Positions 36,660 to 44,659 of a stretch of DNA of 64,000 bases are shown here, one piece after another (positions within the stretch are counted from its first letter, which is position 1; the number at the start of each line of letters is the position of its first letter). Source of the DNA: Algoriphagus aestuarii (GTDB lineage: Bacteria; Bacteroidota; Bacteroidia; Cytophagales; Cyclobacteriaceae); contig JAFIDK010000003.1 in the NCBI GenBank assembly GCA_017051695.1, forward strand, positions 165,426 through 229,425, given 5' to 3'. A program made the position numbers and the translations under genes. The notes below the pieces were generated by a model, which had not been told where the DNA came from, made no database searches, and worked only from the letters and a program-made list of their open reading frames with translations.

Positions 36660-37106
36660 TTAATTTCCTGCGGGAAGCATATTTCGAATGGCAGAAATTT
36701 TCCAACCTTTGTCATCCACCATGGTAAAACTGCTCCACATTTTCCGGATCGATCCATCCGGATTTTTAATTTCATATCGGGCGTCTACCAATGCTACATC
36801 ATCACTTAAAAAGCGGATTCTTTCTACATGTAAGGTTCTTTCTCCGGGATTGCTAGTTGAGCTTTCCATCATGCCTTTGATGGCAGCATCGATCCCGGAT
36901 CGCCATTCTCCTGATGAAACCAATTGGTCTACATCTTTAGTCAGAATCTTTTTCAAGAGAATTGTGTCTTTTGTATCTCTGGATTTGGAGTAAGAATTGA
37001 TCAGGTTTAGGATTGATTGAGAATCTTCCTTGGTGTCAGAAGATGTCTGTGCAAAAGAGTTGAATCCAAGGCAAAAGAAGAATACAATTAGCGTGATTTT
37101 GAGCAT
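36660..37106 (-). CDS. Secreted SnoaL/DUF4440-like protein
   Basis: This is a 148-residue exported protein (signal about 1-19, ending FAQ) with the NTF2-like fold pattern of the SgcJ/EcaC and DUF4440 group: NLINSYSKSRDTKDTILLKKILTKDVDQLVSSGEWRSG, the beta-strand pair VALVDARYEI and a closing MWSSFTMVDDKGWKISAIRNML. Such proteins often bind small ligands. The gene stands alone upstream of the small Cys-rich lipoprotein, and its role is unknown. Confidence 0.78.
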   Translation of the reverse strand: MLKITLIVFFFCLGFNSFAQTSSDTKEDSQSILNLINSYSKSRDTKDTILLKKILTKDVDQLVSSGEWRSGIDAAIKGMMESSTSNPGERTLHVERIRFLSDDVALVDARYEIKNPDGSIRKMWSSFTMVDDKGWKISAIRNMLPAGN

Positions 37107-37175
37107 GAGATGAAGAAAGTTACTTTACCTAATCTACAGTTTTTTAATTGAAACTTTAAAAAGTTGACCAATCAC

Positions 37176-37203
37176 AAAAGCCACCCATTTCTGAGTGGCT
37201 TTT
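37176..37203 (-). terminator. Terminator after the ferredoxin gene
   Basis: Arms AAAAGCCAC (37176-37184) and GTGGCTTTT (37195-37203) pair over 9 bp. On the minus strand the lower arm ends in TTTTGTG. It lies just beyond the ferredoxin stop and closes the reductase/ferredoxin operon. Confidence 0.65.
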
Positions 37204-37226
37204 AGAGTAATTAAGAACATTATCTT

Positions 37227-37547
37227 TTATTGATCTTCTCCTCTGAGTTTGATAACGGCTCCTTCCAAAATATCACCAATTCGGATCTGGCAAGCCAATC
37301 TGGAAGTGGCGAAGTATTCCGGCAGGTTTTCCAACTGATCCAATTCGATATCTGTTGCTTCGCCCAGCTCGTCTTTGCCTTCCAAAACTTCTATGTGGCA
37401 AGTCGCACAAAGTGCCATACCACCACAAGTGGCCAAAACAGGATATTCTGAAGCTTTCAAAATCTCCATAAGGCTGAAGCCCATGTCATCTGGAGCCTCT
37501 ATTTCTTGACGGTTGCCGTCGTGATCTTCTACTGTGAAATTAACCAT
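37227..37547 (-). CDS. [2Fe-2S] ferredoxin
   Basis: This is a 106-residue ferredoxin starting at the ATG at 37547 (MVNFTVEDHDG). An upstream TTG in frame is less likely. The cluster ligands are in CGGMALCATCHIEV and a later RLACQIRI, the C-x5-C-x2-C-xn-C pattern of adrenodoxin-type proteins. It follows the ferredoxin reductase gene by 14 bp and would be its redox partner, supplying electrons to oxygenases, reductases or iron-sulphur assembly. Confidence 0.93.
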   Translation of the reverse strand: MVNFTVEDHDGNRQEIEAPDDMGFSLMEILKASEYPVLATCGGMALCATCHIEVLEGKDELGEATDIELDQLENLPEYFATSRLACQIRIGDILEGAVIKLRGEDQ

Positions 37548-37561
37548 GCTCAAAATTACGA

Positions 37562-38566
37562 TTAAAATGTATTTACCCCATTTACAGTGGTGTATTTAAA
37601 GCTTAATTTTTGATCTGGATAGACATATTTGAAGGCAGAGTGCATCATGATGGCCGCCTCATGGAATCCGCACAGGATTAATTTCAATTTCCCAGGATAG
37701 GTGTTGATATCTCCAATGGCATAGATTCTTTCTACTCCTGTAGAATAATCTCGGGTGTCCACTTCGATGGCGTTTTTATCAATAGTCAATCCCCAATCTG
37801 CGATTGGTCCTAATTTAGGACTCAATCCAAACAAAGGAATCAAGTAATCTGCATCGATTTTGATTTCTTCTTTGGATTTTGACTCCAAAGTCACAGAATT
37901 AAGAACTCCATTTCCCCCTACATTTTTCAGATTTGCAGAAAGGATCAGGTCGATTTTACCTTGGTTGGCTAGATCAAAAACTTTTGCTGCTGAATCTGGA
38001 GCTCCTCGGAAGGTTTCATTTCTGTGTACCAAAGTCACTCTTTCTGCCACATTGGAAAGGTAAATAGCCCAGTCCAAAGCAGAATCTCCACCACCTGCCA
38101 ATACGACTTTTTTATTTCTAAAAGTTTCAGGGTTTTTTACCATGTAAGTGATCCCCTTTCCTTCGTAAGTTTCCAGGTTTTCCAAGACAGGTTTTCTAGG
38201 CTCAAAACAACCTAATCCACCCGCAATGATGATGACTTTGGCATGAACATGCGTCTTATCGGAAGTTGTGACAATGAAAGACCCATCCTCCTGCTTATCC
38301 AGATGATCTACGCGCTCACCTAGGGTAAAAGTAGGTTTGAAAGGCTTTGCTTGCTCCATCAGATTATCCACCAGTTCCTGGGCCTTCACTTCTGGATATC
38401 CCGGGATGTCATAAATTGGTTTTTGTGGATAGATTTCGGAAAGCTGCCCGCCGATCTGTGGCAACGCATCGATCAGATGGCAACGCATTTTTAGCAAACC
38501 TGCTTCGAAAACTGCAAAAAGGCCAACTGGTCCGGCTCCTATGATACAAAGGTCTGTGTGAATCAT
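37562..38566 (-). CDS. Ferredoxin/flavodoxin-NADP reductase (thioredoxin reductase-like)
   Basis: This is a 334-residue FAD/NAD(P) oxidoreductase with FAD motif IIGAGPVGLFAVFEAG (near residue 8), LPQIGGQLSEIYP, the NAD(P) motif VVLAGGGDSALDWA (near residue 155) and the late FAD motif IYAIGDINTYPG. It has no CxxC redox pair between them, which separates true thioredoxin reductase from the YumC-type ferredoxin-NADP reductase class. It lies just before the ferredoxin gene, which supports this function. A 19-bp site shared with the marR promoter lies upstream. Confidence 0.92.
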   Translation of the reverse strand: MIHTDLCIIGAGPVGLFAVFEAGLLKMRCHLIDALPQIGGQLSEIYPQKPIYDIPGYPEVKAQELVDNLMEQAKPFKPTFTLGERVDHLDKQEDGSFIVTTSDKTHVHAKVIIIAGGLGCFEPRKPVLENLETYEGKGITYMVKNPETFRNKKVVLAGGGDSALDWAIYLSNVAERVTLVHRNETFRGAPDSAAKVFDLANQGKIDLILSANLKNVGGNGVLNSVTLESKSKEEIKIDADYLIPLFGLSPKLGPIADWGLTIDKNAIEVDTRDYSTGVERIYAIGDINTYPGKLKLILCGFHEAAIMMHSAFKYVYPDQKLSFKYTTVNGVNTF

Positions 38567-38620
38567 GGTGTATTGACTTTATGGGTAAACCCCGGGATGA
38601 ATGCTTTTGTTCGTGTAAAT

Positions 38621-38639
38621 ATAATTAGTATGACAAATA
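38621..38639 (-). promoter_or_regulatory. MarR-site candidate upstream of reductase operon
   Basis: ATAATTAGTATGACAAATA here and the near-identical 19-bp site before marR differ at one base. The core ATTAGT-atg-ACAAAT is an imperfect dyad (5 of 6 pairs). It lies about 55 bp upstream of the reductase start codon, just past the marR stop, and may control the reductase/ferredoxin operon. Confidence 0.55.
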
Positions 38640-38640
38640 C

Positions 38641-39093
38641 TTATTCTTCTTCTATTTCCTGACCACCTAAATTCATGTAGATGGTATTTAATATTCTTTT
38701 GAATTCTTCAAAATCAGTTTCACTGAGATTTTCCCAGGCTTTTTCCCTGATTTCTAGAATCTGAGGCCGTAAAGCTCTTACCTTTTCCTCACCTGAAGTG
38801 GTCAGATGTAACTGAAAACTCCTTCTGTCATTGGGATTTGGGATCCGCTCCATATATCCTTTTTTACAAAGAAGATCGATGATCCTAGTCAGAGTCGGAT
38901 GGTCCTTAAATACCAATTGCGCCAATTGTGTCTGACTGAGCAAGTGGTTTTCGGATAGATTTTTCAGTACCAGCCATTGGTCCACTGTCACATCAAAATC
39001 CCCGGATTTAAACTGTTGCTGGGCATACTGTTTTACTTTTCGCGCTGTGCGATCCAGTAGAAACGAATACTTTGCAAATTGCTCGTGTGTCAT
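38641..39093 (-). CDS. MarR-family transcriptional regulator
   Basis: This is a 150-residue winged-helix protein. The recognition region reads NHLLSQTQLAQLVFKDHPTLTRIIDLLCKKGYM with the wing RIPNPNDRRSFQLHLT (about 85-100), the canonical MarR layout, including the Asp/Arg pair in the DRR motif. MarR proteins usually repress their own gene and a neighbouring operon until a small ligand or oxidant binds. The gene is tandem with the reductase/ferredoxin operon, and matching 19-bp sites lie before both, so autoregulation plus control of that operon is likely. Confidence 0.93.
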   Translation of the reverse strand: MTHEQFAKYSFLLDRTARKVKQYAQQQFKSGDFDVTVDQWLVLKNLSENHLLSQTQLAQLVFKDHPTLTRIIDLLCKKGYMERIPNPNDRRSFQLHLTTSGEEKVRALRPQILEIREKAWENLSETDFEEFKRILNTIYMNLGGQEIEEE

Positions 39094-39097
39094 ACAA

Positions 39098-39116
39098 ATA
39101 ATTAGTGTGACAAATA
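39098..39116 (-). promoter_or_regulatory. MarR-site candidate in the marR promoter
   Basis: ATAATTAGTGTGACAAATA, one base different from the site before the reductase gene. On the minus strand a TATATTTG -7 element (TAnnTTTG consensus) partly overlaps the site, so a bound regulator would block transcription initiation. Confidence 0.55.
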
Positions 39117-39222
39117 TATGAATTTTCTGAATTCATAAAACAATTCTCTATAAAATTTATAGGGTTTGTGATGTAAGCCACAAAAGTATTAAAAGTGAGG
39201 GTTTTAAAAAGGGAGGGAGGCC

Positions 39223-40194
39223 TTATTTTTTTATTAAAAATGAAATAAAATCCCTGAGGGTGGCAAATGATTTTCCCTCAAATTCCACAGAAAAAGGGGA
39301 TTGGTTCACTTGTATTTGCGATTCCTGCAGGTTTACCTCAGCTTTTTCCAAAGCCTTTTTTACCCAATACCTGTAAACTGGATCGCCGATTATTTTCCAA
39401 TTATCTTTTTCACTTTTTTTCTTGATTCTTCCTTTATCTACATCAAAATGAAATTTTTCTCCGGGAAGTAAATGGTTGATTTTTCCGGAAATCACCAGCT
39501 CTTCAGGAATCCCCGAGATCAGGGGAATTCCACAATTCAGAATCCAAAATTGATCTGCTGTTTCTATAGCGATTTCCAGATCATGTGTCACGACTAAAAC
39601 CGCTTTGTTCTCTTTGTGGGAGATTTCACGAAGCAAATGCATGATTTCGTAGCGGTTTACCAGATCCAAATGAGCCGTAGGTTCATCTAAAATCAAGATG
39701 CCACTGTCTTGTGCCAAAGCTCTGGCTATCATGGCTTTTTGTCTTTGACCATCACTGATCTCGCTCAGCCGCTCATTTTCCAAATAGCCGATTTTAGTAA
39801 GTGAAAGAGCATTTTTTACGGCTATTTTATCATCTTTTCCCAATCGTCCTGTCCAGTCGGTGTGCACGACTCTCCCTAATGCCACTAATTGTCCCACTGT
39901 CATATTCCCTGGAAAAACCGGGTCCGTCAAAACCACGGCAAGAGTTTTTGCCAATTCAGAAATGCTCAAAGTAGACACCTCTTTCTGATCAATTAATAGT
40001 TCCCCATTCCAAGGTGGTAATTGGCCTAATATCGCTTTAATGAGCGTTGATTTCCCTACACCATTCGGTCCCAGCAAACAGGTGAGTTCTCCGGCATACA
40101 ATTCAAAATCCAGGCTTTCTACTACTTCTTTGAGTAGTTTTCCTTTTTGGTAGCCCAATGTCAGATTCCTTCCGATGATTGAGGGATTTTTCAT
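39223..40194 (-). CDS. btuD: Iron/B12-type ABC transporter ATPase with C-terminal extension
   Basis: This is a 323-residue ATP-binding protein of the FecE/BtuD class: Walker A GPNGVGKST (near residue 42), signature SEISDGQRQKAMIARAL, Walker B ILILDEPTAHLD and H-loop VVTHDLEIA. The ATPase domain ends near residue 250. A further 70-odd residues (ending VEFEGKSFATLRDFISFLIKK) form an extension not found in typical 250-residue BtuD proteins. It lies 3 bp after the permease gene in the B12 locus. Siderophore transport is the alternative to B12 but the locus favours B12. Confidence 0.87.
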   Translation of the reverse strand: MKNPSIIGRNLTLGYQKGKLLKEVVESLDFELYAGELTCLLGPNGVGKSTLIKAILGQLPPWNGELLIDQKEVSTLSISELAKTLAVVLTDPVFPGNMTVGQLVALGRVVHTDWTGRLGKDDKIAVKNALSLTKIGYLENERLSEISDGQRQKAMIARALAQDSGILILDEPTAHLDLVNRYEIMHLLREISHKENKAVLVVTHDLEIAIETADQFWILNCGIPLISGIPEELVISGKINHLLPGEKFHFDVDKGRIKKKSEKDNWKIIGDPVYRYWVKKALEKAEVNLQESQIQVNQSPFSVEFEGKSFATLRDFISFLIKK

Positions 40195-40196
40195 GA

Positions 40197-41225
40197 TCAG
40201 AATTCTTTGCTGAAGTTTTTCTTTAATACCAGACTTATGACAATTGGGGCACCGATTAAGGAGGTGACGGCATTGATCGGAAGGGTTTGAGCTGAGCCGG
40301 GAATCTGACCGATAGCATCACAAATCAATAATAATATTGCTCCGAGCACTGCCGAAGCCGGAAATAAAATTCGGTGATCTACTGATTTCCAGACCATTCT
40401 AGCCAAATGAGGAACAGCGATTCCTATAAATGCGATCGGTCCACAAAAGGCAGTAATACTACCTGCTAAAATCCCGGTGCTCAAAATCATCAACCATCGG
40501 AGTCTAGTGGGATTGATTCCCATACTTCTGGCATAACTTTCTCCTAAAAGCATGGCATTATAGGATTTAATGGAAAGGACCATTGGGATTATTCCCAGCA
40601 GAATAATAAAGGTCAAAACAGAAACCTGCTCCCAAACCAGCCCTCCAAGACTCCCCATGGACCATACGGTGAAAATTTTTAATGCCTCTGCTCCTGAAAA
40701 ATAGGAGAGAACCGAAATAACAGCTGAAACAGCCGATCCAAACATCAATCCCACGATCAGGAGTGTCATGCTGTCCTTAATCCGCCAGGCTACTAAACTG
40801 ACGATGACCAAAACCAATCCAGCACCAAGAGTTCCAGCGATTACAGTAGCCCAGGGATTGATTCCTGATCCCATCCCCAAGCCCAATGCAGAACTGGCTA
40901 AAATCAATATGGCAACACCCAATCCCGAACCTGAGCTGATACCCAAAACGAAAGGACCGGCCAGCGGATTCCTGAAAAATGTCTGCATTTGCAATCCGCT
41001 GATACTGAGTCCGACTCCTGCTAGGATTGCGAGGATGGCCTTGGGCAATCTATAATTTAAAATGATCTGTTCATGGGATGATTTAGTCCAATTTCCAGAA
41101 AACATACCTGATACGATTTCAGGTATGGAAATGCTGACAGACCCTAGACTGACATTGATCAGAAAGCTGAAAATCAGTAGGATGAGAGCTACTAAGAGAT
41201 ATGTCGTAGAGCTATTTTTTTTCAT
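40197..41225 (-). CDS. btuC: FecCD/BtuC-type ABC permease
   Basis: This is a roughly 342-residue membrane protein with about nine or ten helices. The start at 41225 (MKKNSSTTYLLV) is chosen; earlier Met codons at 41237 and 41252 lie within the binding-protein gene and lengthen the overlap. Family segments are LNYRLPKAILAILAGVGLSISGLQMQTFFRNPLAGPFVLGISSGSGLG and GPIAFIGIAVPHLARM near the C-terminus. It overlaps the substrate-binding gene end by about 14 bp and precedes the ATPase. Together they form a BtuCDF-type importer. Confidence 0.88.
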   Translation of the reverse strand: MKKNSSTTYLLVALILLIFSFLINVSLGSVSISIPEIVSGMFSGNWTKSSHEQIILNYRLPKAILAILAGVGLSISGLQMQTFFRNPLAGPFVLGISSGSGLGVAILILASSALGLGMGSGINPWATVIAGTLGAGLVLVIVSLVAWRIKDSMTLLIVGLMFGSAVSAVISVLSYFSGAEALKIFTVWSMGSLGGLVWEQVSVLTFIILLGIIPMVLSIKSYNAMLLGESYARSMGINPTRLRWLMILSTGILAGSITAFCGPIAFIGIAVPHLARMVWKSVDHRILFPASAVLGAILLLICDAIGQIPGSAQTLPINAVTSLIGAPIVISLVLKKNFSKEF

Positions 41226-42360
41226 GGAGTTGCTCATAAAAATACAACTCATAGTCAGGTAGTAATTCCGGGTGCAGGATTTTAATAAGATCTTTTAGAA
41301 TCAAATCCGGTCTCATATAACCCAGTTCGAAATATTCCAGACCACCGGTTTCTCCTCTTTTTTGAGTGTAGGAATACACTTTTCCATTTTTCCATGCATC
41401 GAAAGCCTTATATCGAGGTTCCGAACTTCCCATCGTTTCCAAGTCTTTAAAGTCTGCGGAGCCTATCCAAAAATCGCTTTCCAATGCTCTATCGAGCACA
41501 AATTCATAATTGAGTTGGATACTTCCAGTCCCTTTTTGGTCTGAGAAAATATATTCTCCTCCTGCATTTTCAAGGATTTTTGCACCCCAACTTTCACTTC
41601 CTGGTGCATACCAGATATCCTGATACATCACTCCACTTAATACGGTAGGTTTTGCCTCTACCAAAAGGGTTGAGGTAAGTTTTTCGGCTTCTAAATAGGA
41701 GTTTTCTACTTTTTCAAATTCCGCTTTTGCTTGCTCATAGTTACCTAATAAAACTCCTGTCAGCTTGATCCATTCAGCCCTTCCCAACGGGTGCTGTTCT
41801 ACATATTCTCCATTGATTACCGCTGGTACGTTTGCCGCTTTGAGTAATTCGAGATAACGAAGGTCATCTCCTAAAGTGGAAATCATGATCCAATCTGGAT
41901 TGGTGTCTATAACCATTTCAGGATTGGCAGAAGGCCCAGAGCCTAAATCAGTGATTTTACCAAGATCTATTCTAGTTCGCGTCGCCTTAGAAGAAATCAG
42001 ATTCAAATTGGGAAAAGCGACTAGTTTATCTGTATCTCCCAGCATATCCAAATGAGGTATTTGGGTGGTGGAAGTAAGGATGACTTTGGAAACTGGAAGC
42101 TGAATTACTGCATCAAAATCACCTTCGGGTTGGCTCGAATTTTCATCCAAAACCAAATAGGAAAAAGTTTTTTCAGCACCAGTCCATGGCTTCAAAACTT
42201 CAACTTTCCAAAATCCTTCTCCTCGCTCCAAAGTAAAACCATTGGCATATTTAGGCTGGATTACCTCAGTAGCAAAATCAGTTTTCTTTTCTGTTTTTTT
42301 ACATGAAAATATGCTGATAATCAAGAGGGAATAAGAAAATAAGAGGCCTGTTTTTTTCAT
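41212..42360 (-). CDS. btuF: B12/iron-type ABC substrate-binding lipoprotein
   Basis: This is a 382-residue lipoprotein (Cys20 in IISIFSCKK) with the two-lobe class III binding-protein fold. Recognisable are VLTSTTQIPHLDMLG, IDLGKITDLGSGPSANPEMVIDTNPDWIM and AEWIKLTGVLLGNYEQA. In the BtuCDF-type importer it receives corrinoid from the outer membrane. It is divergent from the cobalamin-riboswitch leader and the btuB/BtuG pair. The minus-strand side shows no riboswitch of its own. A siderophore-binding role cannot be excluded from sequence alone. Confidence 0.85.
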   Translation of the reverse strand: MKKTGLLFSYSLLIISIFSCKKTEKKTDFATEVIQPKYANGFTLERGEGFWKVEVLKPWTGAEKTFSYLVLDENSSQPEGDFDAVIQLPVSKVILTSTTQIPHLDMLGDTDKLVAFPNLNLISSKATRTRIDLGKITDLGSGPSANPEMVIDTNPDWIMISTLGDDLRYLELLKAANVPAVINGEYVEQHPLGRAEWIKLTGVLLGNYEQAKAEFEKVENSYLEAEKLTSTLLVEAKPTVLSGVMYQDIWYAPGSESWGAKILENAGGEYIFSDQKGTGSIQLNYEFVLDRALESDFWIGSADFKDLETMGSSEPRYKAFDAWKNGKVYSYTQKRGETGGLEYFELGYMRPDLILKDLIKILHPELLPDYELYFYEQLHEKK

Positions 42361-42457
42361 TTGAAAAGTAGAAATTCAAGATCCAAAGTAAGCTGTGAAA
42401 TTTTCCAGTTCCAAAAAAAAGAATTTCGAGCAGTTTTTTTTTGAGAAGAAACCCCAG

Positions 42458-42465
42458 TATGTTTG
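42458..42465 (+). promoter_or_regulatory. Promoter -7 element of the B12 leader
   Basis: TATGTTTG matches the TAnnTTTG -7 consensus, and the riboswitch begins about 10 bp downstream, as expected for a transcript starting just before it. The -33 position is T-rich without a clean TTTG at ideal spacing. Confidence 0.55.
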
Positions 42466-42471
42466 CAGCCG

Positions 42472-42660
42472 AAATAGGTTCCTGAATTCTACTTAGGATT
42501 TGGGATTAAAAGGGAATTCGGTGCAATACCGAAGCTGTCCCCGCAACTGTAAGCCCACGTGGATTTTTCCACAAAGGATTTTGTCAACCCTCGCCATTGG
42601 CCTTGAATAGAAAAGGCTGAGAAGGCAGACAAAATTGGGTAAGCCAGGAGACCTGCCATT
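42472..42660 (+). ncRNA. Cobalamin riboswitch
   Basis: Hallmarks are visible in order: TTAAAAGGGAATTCGGTGCA, then GCTGTCCCCGCAACTGTAAG, and the B12 box AAGCCAGGAGACCTGCC at 42641-42657. It lies on the plus strand ahead of btuB. Adenosylcobalamin binding is expected to lower expression of the downstream B12-uptake genes. The expression platform follows at about 42661-42799. Confidence 0.95.
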
Positions 42661-42691
42661 TCAATGATTCTGTGCTTTCGGAGGAAAAGCA

Positions 42692-42778
42692 ATGAAGAAT
42701 GCACCAATACTGGATCTGAAGTTCGGATTCGGAAAAGATTCATTTCTTCTATTTTCTCTTCAAGCCCGAGTCGAATGA
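42692..42778 (+). CDS. Possible 28-codon leader ORF between riboswitch and btuB
   Basis: An ATG at 42692 opens 28 codons (MKNAPILDLKFGFGKDSFLL... to ARVE) ending in TGA at 42776-42778. GGAGG at 42680-42684 stands 7 bases before it, an unusually strong Shine-Dalgarno for this phylum. GGAGG also sits in the loop of a small hairpin (TGCTTT/AAAGCA, 42673-42691). The frame is the same as that of btuB, whose ATG at 42800 follows after seven further codons. It may be a regulatory leader, or chance. Confidence 0.35.
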   Translation: MKNAPILDLKFGFGKDSFLLFSLQARVE

Positions 42779-42799
42779 CACCGTTTAATTCGATCAGGC

Positions 42800-44659
42800 A
42801 TGATTTTGCTTTTGTGGGTAGTTTCTTTTTTGGGGTCAGCCCCAATAGTCCAGGATACAGTGGTATTGTCTGAGGTAGAAGTCTATGCCCCGAAAATCGA
42901 ACGATTTGCACAGGGACAAAAAATCCAGGTCTGGGATAAAAAGTCACTCGAAAATTTTGAGGGAAGGGCATTGTCAGATTTGCTTCAGGAACAATCTCCC
43001 GTTTTCGTCAGGCAATATGGTGCTGGTATGCTGGCATCCCCATCGTTTAGAGGGACTTCGGCTGGCCATACAGCTTTATTTTGGAATGGACTTCCGATCA
43101 ACAGTCCTTCATTGGGACAAAGTGATCTGTCTATTTTACCGGTTTTGGCCATGGATCAAGTAAGTCTTCAATTTGGAAATGCGGGTGCACTTTTCGGGAA
43201 TGAAGCAATCGGAGGAAGTATACATTTGGAAAACCAACTTCAGTTTGCCAAAGGATTTCAGGCGTCTTTATTTCAGCAGGTGGGGAGTTTTGGAGCCTTC
43301 AAAACCCGGGCAATGGGCTCTTATTCGACTAAAAAAATCAGTTCCACTACCAAAATATACCGGGAGTTTTCGAAAAACGATTTTCCTTATCAGGACCTTG
43401 GACAGATCGGAACCCCGGAAGTGAAAGAGGATCATGCTGCTTTTGAACAACTAGGATTAGTACAGGATTTTGGCTGGAACATCAATTCGGGTTCTCAACT
43501 CAAAGCAGCTTTTTGGTTGAATAAAAGCGACCGGGAAATTCAGCCAGTCATGGGATCAAACACCAATGATCAGCAAGAGGACCAAAGTTTACGGGCAGTT
43601 TTGGATTATTACCGCTTTGGATCTGGCTCTGTATGGAATGTAAAAACCGGATTGGTGAAGGATCAACTGATTTTTAATGGCAGCACCAGTCGTACCGGTC
43701 AATATTTTCTGGCTTCTGATTACGATAAGACATTTTCCGGAAAATTGGCCATGAAAGTGGGAATGCGGTTTACCCAAATCCAGGCAGATTTGAGTAGCTA
43801 TAGTACCAGCGATCAGAGGGTTGAAATTTATCAATCGACAAAATTTAATCTAGGTAAAAATTATACCCTTTCTCTCAATCTGAGGGAGTTGGTTTACCAA
43901 GATCAGTTTGCTCCTTTTTCACCAAGTATTGGATTGGATTGGGAAATCTGGAATCATCAACGAAGCGATTTATTGCTCCAATCTTCTTTTGGAAGAGGGT
44001 TTAAGGTCCCGACTTTAAATGATCGGTTTTGGGTGCCTGGAGGAAATCCAGAATTATTGCCCGAAGAAAGTTGGAGCGGTGAATTGGGTTTGACGTGGAA
44101 GGTAAAAGGCAATGTCAATTGGTCAAACCAGTTGACTTATTACCGCATGAGTGTCGATAATTGGATCATCTGGTTGCCGCAGGGATCGGTTTGGACGCCG
44201 GATAACATCAAACACGTTTCAAATCAGGGGATAGAATACCAAGGTGAATCCTCCGGAAAAACCGGTGAATGGGATTGGGTGCTTGATTGGTCTTACACAT
44301 GGAGCCGAGCTGTAACCACTTCAGGGATTGGTGAGTCGGATCCTGCGATAGGCAAACAGCTGCCCTATACTCCACAGCATCAGGCGAATGCAAAAATCGC
44401 TGTTTCGAGGAGAGAGTTCTCTTCTTATTTGTCGACGTTCTTTGTCGGAAAACGCTCCGTCACAGCAGATAATCCCAGGATGATGCCGAGTTACCAGCTA
44501 TTCAATTTAGGTTTTTCCTATCGACAATTGACATGGGGAAAGCTCTCAATTCCAGTCAGTTTTCAAATAAACAATCTTTTCAATACCGACTATCAGGTAC
44601 TTTATCTACGTGCCATGCCGGGAAGGTCATTTCAATTTAATTTATCTATAAACTTATGA
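42800..44659 (+). CDS. btuB: TonB-dependent B12 receptor (BtuB-like)
   Basis: This is a 619-residue outer-membrane protein. A signal peptide (about 1-17, no basic n-region) is followed by a plug with VEVYAPKIERFAQGQKIQVWD and SPSFRGTSAGHTALFWNGLPI, then a 22-strand-type barrel with the usual YNP-like tail ending SFQFNLSINL. No in-frame start other than ATG 42800 is available after the stop at 42778. The cobalamin riboswitch directly upstream identifies the substrate as a corrinoid. The start of the BtuG-like lipoprotein overlaps its stop by 4 bp (ATGA). Confidence 0.93.
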   Translation: MILLLWVVSFLGSAPIVQDTVVLSEVEVYAPKIERFAQGQKIQVWDKKSLENFEGRALSDLLQEQSPVFVRQYGAGMLASPSFRGTSAGHTALFWNGLPINSPSLGQSDLSILPVLAMDQVSLQFGNAGALFGNEAIGGSIHLENQLQFAKGFQASLFQQVGSFGAFKTRAMGSYSTKKISSTTKIYREFSKNDFPYQDLGQIGTPEVKEDHAAFEQLGLVQDFGWNINSGSQLKAAFWLNKSDREIQPVMGSNTNDQQEDQSLRAVLDYYRFGSGSVWNVKTGLVKDQLIFNGSTSRTGQYFLASDYDKTFSGKLAMKVGMRFTQIQADLSSYSTSDQRVEIYQSTKFNLGKNYTLSLNLRELVYQDQFAPFSPSIGLDWEIWNHQRSDLLLQSSFGRGFKVPTLNDRFWVPGGNPELLPEESWSGELGLTWKVKGNVNWSNQLTYYRMSVDNWIIWLPQGSVWTPDNIKHVSNQGIEYQGESSGKTGEWDWVLDWSYTWSRAVTTSGIGESDPAIGKQLPYTPQHQANAKIAVSRREFSSYLSTFFVGKRSVTADNPRMMPSYQLFNLGFSYRQLTWGKLSIPVSFQINNLFNTDYQVLYLRAMPGRSFQFNLSINL

